Assembly: GCF_007003975.1 (NCBI RefSeq)
Contig: NZ_VFTC01000007.1
Span: 1 to 64,000 of the forward strand
DNA length: 64,000 bases
Reading direction: 5' to 3'
From: Mesorhizobium sp. WSM4306
GTDB lineage: Bacteria > Pseudomonadota > Alphaproteobacteria > Rhizobiales > Rhizobiaceae
The notes below the pieces were generated by a model that did no database searches, was not told where the DNA came from, and was given only the letters and a program-made list of their open reading frames with translations. Positions 26,609 through 34,693 of this stretch are shown piece after piece. The position numbers and the translations under genes are program-made. Every line of letters starts with the position of its first letter. Position 1 is the stretch's first letter.

Positions 26609-27035
26609 GCAAGGTCCGGTTCCTGACCCAACGGCGTTACCGAGGCAAAAGCCGCTGCGCCGAGGCCTATCAGGGGCGAAGGCTGCTGCTCGGACGCGCA
26701 AGATGACGTCCTTCATTCCACGCTTCGCTGGTCGGAAAACCCGAACGGGCACGAGGCGTGCTATTCGCTCCGGCGGTGAGCCTGACAACGTCGCTGTCGG
26801 CCACCCGGATCAGGTTCCCTCGGTGGATCTCGAACATAAGCTGTCCATCAAAGGAATCCTGAATCCTCTAAATCACGACTGGCCTAGCCAGGTGGCGGGG
26901 CAGCCACAGGGTGGACATTTCAGCCCACATGGAAAATGATCATGTTGCCATGCACAACAGGGCTCTGATTTCGACGAGAAGCCTGAGCGTGCAAGCGGAT
27001 CAACCGACCTCCGGGTCCAGCGAGCGGGGACGCAA
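26609..27035. other. Intergenic region
   Basis: No gene is supported. The region contains the second copy of the 15-mer repeat (26853-26867) and presumably the promoter of the RND operon, which I could not locate. A TetR- or LysR-type regulator, often adjacent to such pumps, is absent. Confidence 0.4.
26853..26867. repeat. 15-bp repeat, copy 2
   Basis: Exact copy of the 15-mer at 41-55 (ggaatcctgaatcct), followed by ctaaa instead of ttaaa. Confidence 0.4.
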
Positions 27036-28241
27036 ATGGACAATGGGCAATTGCATCGCGACGGGGGCGAGCGACCCCGTCGATCGGCCGGCTGGCTTGC
27101 CCGCGCCGCCGTGTCGGCGGCATTCCTGCTCGCTATGGCTTTCAGCAGCATTGCGTTTGCGCAGGACCAGCAGCTTCCCGTCGTGACGGCCGCCAAGCCG
27201 GTGGTTCGTGAAATCGTCGAAGACGACGAGTTCGTCGGGCGCTTCGAAGCCGTCGACCAGGTCGCCATCCGTTCGCGCGTCAGCGGCTATCTGGACAAGG
27301 TCAGCTTCCAGGACGGCGCACTGGTCAACAAGGGTGACCTGCTCTTCACCATCGACCAGCGTCCGTACCAGGCGGCTTATGATGCCGCCAAATCGCAAGT
27401 GGACGTCGCCAAGTCACTGCTCGAATTCTCCAAGATGCAGCTGGATCGCGCCGACGAACTCGCCAAGACCGGCAATATCTCAACCGCGACGGTCGACGAC
27501 CGCCGGCGGGAATACCTTTCGGCGCAGGCGCAGATGCAGGGCGCGACGGCTGCGCTGACGACGGCCAGCCTGAACATGGAATTCACCGAGATCAAGGCGC
27601 CCTTGTCCGGCCGCATCGACCGCCGGCTGGTGTCGGTCGGCAACCTGGTGCAGCCGGATTCCACCTTGCTGACGACCATCGTTACGCGCGATCCGATCGA
27701 CTTCTATTTCGACGTCGATGAGCGCCTGTATTTCAGCTACGCCCGCGACGCGAAGGAGCGCGGCGGCAGCATGCAGGAAGGCGCCGGCGGGCTCGAGGTG
27801 GTGGTTCGCGTCGCCGACCGCGCGGAGGCGGTATTCAAAGGCAAGCTCGATTTTGCCGAGAACCGGATCGACAACGCGACCGGTACCATGCGGGTGCGTG
27901 CAACGTTTCCCAACGCCGACGGCGTTCTCCAGCCAGGCATGTTCGGGCGCATCAACGTGCCGGGGTCGCTGCCGCATAGCGGCGTGCTGGTGCCCGACGA
28001 GGCGATCGGCGCCGATCAGGATCGCCGCATCGTGTTCCTGGTGGATGAGGCCGGGATGGTGTCGGCGAAGCCCGTGCGCACCGGCCCGCTTCTCGACGGC
28101 TACCGGGTGATCCGCCAGGGCCTGACCGGCGACGAGACGATCATCGTCAACGGGCTCATGCACGCCAGGCCCGGCACCAAGGTGAAGGTCGAAATGGTGA
28201 CGTTGCCGCCCAAGGTCGAGACCGCCGGGTTGCAGCAATGA
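27036..28241 (+). CDS. RND efflux periplasmic adaptor (membrane fusion protein)
   Basis: A 401-residue AcrA/MexE-type adaptor. A basic N-terminus and hydrophobic segment (residues 19-42, ending SIAFAQ) form an export signal without a lipobox Cys. After it come the barrel-sandwich half VAIRSRVSGYLDKVSFQDG, an alpha-helical hairpin (about 105-165), the second lipoyl half FTEIKAPLSGRID and the beta-barrel ending in the membrane-proximal domain. It links the inner-membrane pump to an outer-membrane channel. Its stop overlaps the pump gene start (ATGA). No TolC-type gene is adjacent. Confidence 0.9.
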   Translation: MDNGQLHRDGGERPRRSAGWLARAAVSAAFLLAMAFSSIAFAQDQQLPVVTAAKPVVREIVEDDEFVGRFEAVDQVAIRSRVSGYLDKVSFQDGALVNKGDLLFTIDQRPYQAAYDAAKSQVDVAKSLLEFSKMQLDRADELAKTGNISTATVDDRRREYLSAQAQMQGATAALTTASLNMEFTEIKAPLSGRIDRRLVSVGNLVQPDSTLLTTIVTRDPIDFYFDVDERLYFSYARDAKERGGSMQEGAGGLEVVVRVADRAEAVFKGKLDFAENRIDNATGTMRVRATFPNADGVLQPGMFGRINVPGSLPHSGVLVPDEAIGADQDRRIVFLVDEAGMVSAKPVRTGPLLDGYRVIRQGLTGDETIIVNGLMHARPGTKVKVEMVTLPPKVETAGLQQ

Positions 28242-31200
28242 GGTTCGCACATTTCTTCGTCGACCGTCCGATCTTCGCATCGGTCGTTTCGATCGTCCTG
28301 CTGATCCTCGGCGGGATTGCTTATACCCAGCTGCCGGTCGCGCAATATCCCGAGATCGCGCCGCCGACCATCGTCGTTCGCGCGCAGTATCCGGGCGCCG
28401 ACGCCGAGACGGTCGCAGCGACGGTGGCAACGCCGATCGAGCAGGAGATCAACGGCGTCGAGGGCATGCTCTACATGTCGTCCTATTCGTCGGGCGACGG
28501 TGCGATGGCGCTGACCATCACCTTCAAGCTGGGCACCGATCTCGACCAGGCGCAGGTGCTGGTGCAGAACCGCGTATCGGTCGCCGAGCCGCGCCTGCCC
28601 GAAGAAGTCCGCCGCCTCGGCATCACCACTACCAAGAGCTCGCCCGACCTGATGATGGTCGTGCACATGCTGTCGCCCGACAATACCTACGACCAGCTCT
28701 ACGTTTCGAACTACGCCCGCTCGCGGGTGCGCGACATACTGCTCAGGTTGGACGGCGTCGGCGACCTCATCATCTTCGGCGAACGCGAATATTCGCTGCG
28801 CATCTGGCTCGATCCGGAAAAACTGTCTGCCCTGGGGATGACCTCTGGCGATGTGGTGCAGGCGCTGCGCGACCAGAACGTCCAGGTGTCGGGCGGCTCG
28901 ATCGGCGCGCCGCCGACCAACACCGGCGCGGCGTTCCAGTACACGGTCACCACGCAGGGCCGCTTCAAAGACGCGCGCGACTTCCGATACGTGATCGTCA
29001 AATCGACCGAGGACGGCCGCCTGATCCAGCTGCAGGACGTGGCGCGCATCGAGCTCGGCGCCAAGGATTACGTCACCAACTCCTATCTCAACGGCAAACC
29101 GGCGGTGGCGCTCGCCATCTTCCAGCGGCCGGGCACCAACGCGCTCGCCGCGGCCGCGGAGATCCAGGACAAGATGAAGGAGCTTTCCCGCGACTTCCCG
29201 AAGGGGTTGAGCTACGACATCGTCTACAATCCGACTGAGTTCGTCGCCGAGTCGATCCAGGAGGTCTACAAGACGATCCTCGAGGCGATGGTGCTGGTCA
29301 TCATCGTCATCATCGTCTTCCTGCAATCGTGGCGCATGGCGATCGTGCCGATCGTGGCGATCCCCGTGTCGCTGATCGGCACGCTGGCAGTGCTTTACGC
29401 CGCCGGCTTCTCGCTCAACATGCTGACGCTGTTCGGCCTCGTTCTGGCGATCGGCATCGTCGTCGACGATGCGATCGTCGTGGTCGAAAACGTCGAGCGC
29501 AATATCGCCAGAGGGCTGGCGCCCAATCCGGCGTCGCACCTGACCATGGACGAAGTCGGAACGGCCGTCATCGCGATCTCGCTGGTGCTGATAGCCGTAT
29601 TCGTACCGACAGCCTTCATCCCCGGCATTTCCGGGCAGTTCTACCTGCAGTTTGCGATCACCATCGCGGTGTCGACAGCGATCTCGGCTTTCAATTCGCT
29701 GACGCTTTCGCCCGCGCTGGCCGCACTGCTGTTCAAGCCGCACCACACTGCTGCGGCGCCGCCGCGCTTTTTCCTGGCGCGGTTCGGACAGGCGCTCGCC
29801 GACGGCTTCAATCGCGGCTTCGACAGGCTCGCCCATTGGTATTCGAGCATCGTCCGCGTGCTGGTCGGCTCACGAATAGCGATCGCCGCCATGCTGGCCG
29901 TTTTCGCGGCCCTCATCTACGCCACGGTCTACATGGTGCAGACGGTGCCGCGCGGTTTCATTCCGTCGCTCGACCAGGGCTATGCGATCGTCGTCGTCCA
30001 GTTGCCGGACGGCGCCTCGCTGTCGAGGACCGATGCGGTCATCCAGCAGGCGTCGCAGATCATCCAGAAAACGCCAGGCGTCGACTACGCGGTCGCCTTC
30101 GCCGGCTTCTCCGGCGCGACCTTCACCAACGCCAGCAACGCGGGCGTGATCTTCGCCAGATTCAAGCCGTTTGACGAGCGACTGAAAGAAGGCCAGTCGG
30201 CGACCCAGGTCATCGGCAATCTGTTCGGCAGCCTGCAAAGCATCAAGGAAGCCTTCATTATCGCACTGCCGCCGCCGCCGATCCGCGGTGTCGGCAATGC
30301 CGGCGGCTTCAAGCTGCAGATCCAGGAGCGCAACAGCGCCGACATGCGGCAGATCCTGGCGCTTGCCTACGAAATCGCCGGCAAGGCCAACAAGACGCCG
30401 GGGCTGACGGGCGTGTTCACCACCTTCTCCGCGTCGAGCCCGCAATTCTTCCTGGCGATCGATCGCGACAAGGCGCGCATCCTGAACGTGCCGATCCCCA
30501 ACATCTTCGAGACGCTGTCGATCAATTTGGGCACCGCCTACGTCAACGACTTCAACGCCTTCGGGCGCGTCTACCAGGTGCGGGCGCAGGCCGATCAGAC
30601 GTTCCGGCTCGATCGGGCCGACATCTTGAAACTGAAGGTGCGCTCGGCGACCGGCGCGCTGGTTCCGCTCGGCACGTTGATCGAGATCCGCGACGTCACC
30701 GGCCCGGCACTGGTCCAGCGCTACAACATGTACGTCTCGGTGCCGCTGCAGGGCAACGCCGCGCCCGGCGTTTCCACGGGCGACGCGCTGGCATTGATGG
30801 AAAGGATCACGGCAAAGACGCTGCCGGCCGGTACCTCCTATGAATGGACCGAGCTCGCCTATCAGGAGCGCAACACCGGCAATGCCGCTGTCTATATCTT
30901 CGCACTGTCGGTGCTGTTCGTGTTCCTGGCACTGGCGGCGCAATATGAAAGCTGGGTGCTGCCATTCGCCATTGTGCTGGTGGTGCCGCTGGGCGTGCTC
31001 GCGGCGTTGCTCGGCGTGTCGTTCCGAGGGCTGGACAACAACATCCTCGTGCAGATCGGCCTCATCGTGCTGATCGGACTTGCCGCCAAGAACGCCATCC
31101 TGATCGTTGAATTCGCGCGGCAGGCGCAGGAACGCGGCCTGTCGGTCGCCGAGGCTGCCGTCGAAGCCTGCCGGCTCAGGCTGCGACCGATCCTGATGAC

Positions 31201-31441
31201 CGCCTTCGCGTTCATCCTCGGCGTCGTGCCGCTGATGATCGCAACGGGCCCGGGCGCAGAAATGCGCCAGTCGCTCGGCACTGCGGTGTTCTCCGGCATG
31301 CTCGGCGTCACCTTCGTCGGCCTGTTCCTGACGCCGGTGTTCTATGTCACGCTCAGATCGCTGTTTTCACGGCGCAAGCCGCGTGCCGAGGCCGAGCCTT
31401 CCGGTCTGGCAGAGGCGCCATCGGAGACGGCCGCCGAATAG
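28238..31441 (+). CDS. RND multidrug efflux pump (HAE1 family)
   Basis: A 1067-residue AcrB/MexF-like inner-membrane proton antiporter with 12 predicted helices and two large periplasmic loops. It starts FFVDRPIFASVVSIVLLILGG. The proton-relay Asp pair is in LAIGIVVDDAIVVVENVERN near residue 410, and the matching Lys region reads GLAAKNAILIVEF near residue 950. The family exports antibiotics, dyes and plant or host aromatics. It is translationally coupled to the adaptor gene. The MexF/BepE subgroup is the closest fit by eye. Confidence 0.92.
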   Translation: MRFAHFFVDRPIFASVVSIVLLILGGIAYTQLPVAQYPEIAPPTIVVRAQYPGADAETVAATVATPIEQEINGVEGMLYMSSYSSGDGAMALTITFKLGTDLDQAQVLVQNRVSVAEPRLPEEVRRLGITTTKSSPDLMMVVHMLSPDNTYDQLYVSNYARSRVRDILLRLDGVGDLIIFGEREYSLRIWLDPEKLSALGMTSGDVVQALRDQNVQVSGGSIGAPPTNTGAAFQYTVTTQGRFKDARDFRYVIVKSTEDGRLIQLQDVARIELGAKDYVTNSYLNGKPAVALAIFQRPGTNALAAAAEIQDKMKELSRDFPKGLSYDIVYNPTEFVAESIQEVYKTILEAMVLVIIVIIVFLQSWRMAIVPIVAIPVSLIGTLAVLYAAGFSLNMLTLFGLVLAIGIVVDDAIVVVENVERNIARGLAPNPASHLTMDEVGTAVIAISLVLIAVFVPTAFIPGISGQFYLQFAITIAVSTAISAFNSLTLSPALAALLFKPHHTAAAPPRFFLARFGQALADGFNRGFDRLAHWYSSIVRVLVGSRIAIAAMLAVFAALIYATVYMVQTVPRGFIPSLDQGYAIVVVQLPDGASLSRTDAVIQQASQIIQKTPGVDYAVAFAGFSGATFTNASNAGVIFARFKPFDERLKEGQSATQVIGNLFGSLQSIKEAFIIALPPPPIRGVGNAGGFKLQIQERNSADMRQILALAYEIAGKANKTPGLTGVFTTFSASSPQFFLAIDRDKARILNVPIPNIFETLSINLGTAYVNDFNAFGRVYQVRAQADQTFRLDRADILKLKVRSATGALVPLGTLIEIRDVTGPALVQRYNMYVSVPLQGNAAPGVSTGDALALMERITAKTLPAGTSYEWTELAYQERNTGNAAVYIFALSVLFVFLALAAQYESWVLPFAIVLVVPLGVLAALLGVSFRGLDNNILVQIGLIVLIGLAAKNAILIVEFARQAQERGLSVAEAAVEACRLRLRPILMTAFAFILGVVPLMIATGPGAEMRQSLGTAVFSGMLGVTFVGLFLTPVFYVTLRSLFSRRKPRAEAEPSGLAEAPSETAAE

Positions 31442-31672
31442 GGTTACGAATTCGCTGCGTCGGGCGCGGCGCGGCAACGGCTACGATCTGTGCGACCTCG
31501 GCGTCGGGGTGCGGCGGAGACCTTGCTCGCCTGCCCTGGTCTGCCTGCTGTGAGCCGCCAATGTCGCTGCCCCGTTGCGGGCTGTCCATAGGCGACGCGA
31601 GCGGTGGCGTCTCTGCCGTGTCGGCTCGGATAGGCGATCTGGAAGAGCGCCACATCCAAGAGCCGGCCGCAT

Positions 31673-34354
31673 CTACTCCGCGGCCTGAAACCGATTGACC
31701 TGGATGATCGCCCTGATCTCGGCCCGACAGGAGCCGCAATTGGTGCCGGCCTTCAGGGCGCCGCCGATGGCATCGACGGTCGCGCAGCCGGCCGTCACTG
31801 CCGCCACGATCTGGTTGGCCCCGACGCCGAAACAGGAACAGACGATCGCACCGGCATCTGGCCGTTCGGCTCCAGCGCGGCCGGCGACGATGCGGAAGCG
31901 TTCGCGCTGGCTGGCGTGCACCTCCTCAAGCTGTTGCGCTGCCCAGCCGCGTGATACCGCGACCGGGCCGGGCGCAACGAACAGGGCCCCGGCGAGGTGC
32001 TTGTCATCGAAGGCGGCGATACGGTGCTGGCCCGCGTCGCGGTCGTGATAGGCGAGCATTTCGGTTTCCGGCGGCGCGCCGAACAGGGACTGGGCAAAGC
32101 CTGTCCAGTTTATCTCCGCCTCGGCGAAAGCGAGTTCGATGCGCCAGCCACCCCTGCAGCGGGCTGCTGCCCAGTAGTCGGCGTCGATCATCTCGGGACG
32201 TCGCCGCGTCACGGCGAAGCCAAAAGCTTTTGCGGTGAATTTCTCAAGCCGAACCGCGACGTGTTTCAAGGCGGGCTGACCGGAAACAGGGTCGGTGAGC
32301 GACGCGGTCAACGAGTCGAGCCGGCCCTTGGCGGCGAACTGGTCGGTCCAATGCATCGGTGCAAACAGACTGCCACGGCGCTGGCGGGACGTGATCATTG
32401 CGCGCACGAGCACCTCGCCGCGCGGGCTGGAGATACGCACGATGTCGGCGTCGCCGATGCCGTAGCGCTGCGCATCCGCCGGGTGAATCTCGACGAAGGG
32501 CTCCGCGATGTGCTGGGACAGACGCGGGCTTTTGCCGGTCCGCGTCATGGTGTGCCAGTGGTCGCGGACCCGGCCGGTGTTGAGGATGAGCGGATAGTCC
32601 GGATTGGTGCGGCTTTCCGTGGCGGCCCGAATGGCGACGAACCGCGCCTTGCGGTCGGCTGTGTAGAAATTGCCGTCGGCGAAGAAACGGGTGATGGACG
32701 GACCAGGTGCGGTCTTCTGGGAGCTCGACGCTGGCCACTGGAAAGGCGCCAGCGCGTGATAGTCTTCTTCATCGACACCTGAATAGGCACCGATATCGAA
32801 ATCGCGCTCGCCGTTATTCTCGAAGCCCGACAGCGCGGCGTGTTCGGCGAAGATTTTCGCCAGCGACGAATAGGAAAATGCTTCGCCAAAACCGATCCGC
32901 TTGCCAACCTCGGCGACAATCCACCAGTCGGGTCGCGCCTCGCCGGGTGCTGGCAGAAAGGAGCGCTGGCGCGAGATCCGGCGCTCTGAATTGGTGACGG
33001 TGCCGTCCTTCTCGCCCCAAGCTGTCGCCGGCAGCCGGACATGGGCGTGGCGGATCGTGTCCGTCTTTGCCAGCACGTCCGACACCACGACGAACGGGCA
33101 GGCTTTGATCGCGGCTTCGACGGCATCGGCATCCGGCATCGAATCGACCGGGTTGGTGGCCATGATCCACAGCGCCTTGATGCGGCCGTCAGCCACCGCC
33201 TTGAACATATCGACCGCCTTCAGGCCGGGCTTTTCGGCGATGTCAGGCGAATTCCAGAAACGCTGCACGCGCTCACGATGCTCGGGGTTCTCGATCTCCA
33301 TGTGAGCGGCGAGCATGTTGGCCAAGCCGCCGACTTCACGACCGCCCATGGCGTTGGGCTGGCCGGTCACCGAAAACGGCCCTGCCCCGGGTTTGCCGAT
33401 CCGGCCAGTGGCGAGATGGCAGTTGATGATGGCATTGACCTTGTCGGTGCCCGACGAAGACTGATTGACGCCCTGGCTGTAGACGGTGACGGTCCTCGCG
33501 GTTGCGGTGAACAGGCTGTAGAAACGGACGATCTCATCCTCGCTGAGGTCGGTTGCGGCTGCGACACCGGCAAGGTCGAGTTTCGAGGCGGCAAAAAGGG
33601 CCTGGCCGAAACCCGCGGTGTGCGCAGAGATGTAGCCGCGGTCGACCGCGTTGTGCTGGCCGAGATAAGCGAGCAGCCCCGTGAACAAAGCAACGTCGCC
33701 ATCCGGCGCGATCGCCAGATGCATGTCGGCGATGTCAGCGGTCATGGTACGCCGCGGGTCGACCAGCACGACCTTCATGTCGGGCCGCTTTTCCCGCACT
33801 GCTGCGATGCGCTGGTAGAGAACGGGATGGCACCAGGCGAGGTTGGAGCCGACCAGCACGATCAAGTCGGCGAGCTCGAGATCCTCATAGGTGCCTGGCA
33901 CGGTGTCGGAGCCGAAGGCGCGTCGGTGGCCGGCCACCGACGAGGCCATGCAGAGGCGGGAATTAGTGTCAATGTTGGCCGAACCGACAAACCCTTTCAT
34001 CAGCTTGTTGGCGACATAGTAATCTTCGGTCAGCAATTGTCCGGAAACATAGAAGGCGACCGAGTCCGGACCGTGCTCGGCGATGGTCCGCGAAAAGGTC
34101 GCGGCGACGCGGTCGAGCGCTTCGTCCCAGCCGGCGCGGCGCCCGTCGATTTCGGGGTGGAGCAGCCTGCCGTCGAGGTCGATGGTTTCGGCCAGGGCCG
34201 AGCCCTTGGAGCAAAGCCGGCCGAAATTGGCAGGATGGTCGGGATCGCCGCGGACCGACACTTGCCCGTCCGCGGCGACCTTCGCCAGCACGCCGCAACC
34301 CACCCCGCAATAGGGGCAGGTGGTCCTCACCTCGCGCGCTGCGTCGATTTCCAT
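31673..34354 (-). CDS. nasA: Assimilatory nitrate reductase, catalytic subunit
   Basis: An 893-residue molybdopterin oxidoreductase reducing nitrate to nitrite in the cytoplasm. The N-terminal [4Fe-4S] ligands are in TCPYCGVGCGV, followed by the Mo-bis-MGD domains (for example MASSVAGHRRAFGSDTVPGTYED and the MDP-binding C-terminal barrel). A BFD-like [2Fe-2S] domain ends the protein: CSCFGVGANQI and GTNCGSCRAEI. This fused BFD module is typical of NasA/NasC-type assimilatory enzymes. It is the last gene of narK-nirB-nirD-nasA, three bases after nirD. A dedicated NasB reductase is not seen, so NirB or a ferredoxin may deliver electrons. Confidence 0.95.
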   Translation of the reverse strand: MEIDAAREVRTTCPYCGVGCGVLAKVAADGQVSVRGDPDHPANFGRLCSKGSALAETIDLDGRLLHPEIDGRRAGWDEALDRVAATFSRTIAEHGPDSVAFYVSGQLLTEDYYVANKLMKGFVGSANIDTNSRLCMASSVAGHRRAFGSDTVPGTYEDLELADLIVLVGSNLAWCHPVLYQRIAAVREKRPDMKVVLVDPRRTMTADIADMHLAIAPDGDVALFTGLLAYLGQHNAVDRGYISAHTAGFGQALFAASKLDLAGVAAATDLSEDEIVRFYSLFTATARTVTVYSQGVNQSSSGTDKVNAIINCHLATGRIGKPGAGPFSVTGQPNAMGGREVGGLANMLAAHMEIENPEHRERVQRFWNSPDIAEKPGLKAVDMFKAVADGRIKALWIMATNPVDSMPDADAVEAAIKACPFVVVSDVLAKTDTIRHAHVRLPATAWGEKDGTVTNSERRISRQRSFLPAPGEARPDWWIVAEVGKRIGFGEAFSYSSLAKIFAEHAALSGFENNGERDFDIGAYSGVDEEDYHALAPFQWPASSSQKTAPGPSITRFFADGNFYTADRKARFVAIRAATESRTNPDYPLILNTGRVRDHWHTMTRTGKSPRLSQHIAEPFVEIHPADAQRYGIGDADIVRISSPRGEVLVRAMITSRQRRGSLFAPMHWTDQFAAKGRLDSLTASLTDPVSGQPALKHVAVRLEKFTAKAFGFAVTRRRPEMIDADYWAAARCRGGWRIELAFAEAEINWTGFAQSLFGAPPETEMLAYHDRDAGQHRIAAFDDKHLAGALFVAPGPVAVSRGWAAQQLEEVHASQRERFRIVAGRAGAERPDAGAIVCSCFGVGANQIVAAVTAGCATVDAIGGALKAGTNCGSCRAEIRAIIQVNRFQAAE

Positions 34355-34357
34355 GTT

Positions 34358-34693
34358 TCAGGCCGCGCGGCTGGCCAGCGCTTCCAGCGCGATGAACAGA
34401 CGCTCGCCGTCGATTTTCACCGGGATGGTGCGCACCGCGCCTTCGTCGGCGCCGAGCGCCTTGCCGGTTTCGAGCGAAATCACCCAATTGTGCAAGGGAC
34501 AGGTCACCGCCGTGCCATGGACAATGCCTTGGCTCAGCGGTCCGCCTCTGTGCGGGCAGTGGTCGTCGATTGCATAGACCTGATCGTCCTGGGTGCGGAA
34601 CACGGCAACCTTGCCTTCCGGCGTGGCGACGCAGCGCGCCCCACGGCGCGGAATGTCCGAGAGCGAGCCAATCGATATCCAGTTCATCTCCAT
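34358..34693 (-). CDS. nirD: Nitrite reductase small subunit
   Basis: A 111-residue Rieske-type protein. The cluster ligands CPHRGGPLSQG and CPLHNW are complete (C-x-H and C-x-x-H), unlike the degenerate NirD of E. coli, so a [2Fe-2S] cluster is expected. It partners NirB in NADH-dependent nitrite reduction to ammonium. The ATG at 34693 overlaps the nirB stop by one base (TGATG); a second ATG six bases later (34687) is an alternative start. nasA follows after three bases. Confidence 0.92.
   Translation of the reverse strand: MEMNWISIGSLSDIPRRGARCVATPEGKVAVFRTQDDQVYAIDDHCPHRGGPLSQGIVHGTAVTCPLHNWVISLETGKALGADEGAVRTIPVKIDGERLFIALEALASRAA

Noticed and set aside
26803..26817. TPP riboswitch on the minus strand (GAACCTGATCCGGGT)
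   Set aside because: The 15-base match to the 3' core is not followed by the conserved CGGCG-AGGGA part and no upstream CUGAGA segment is present. No thiamine gene is downstream.
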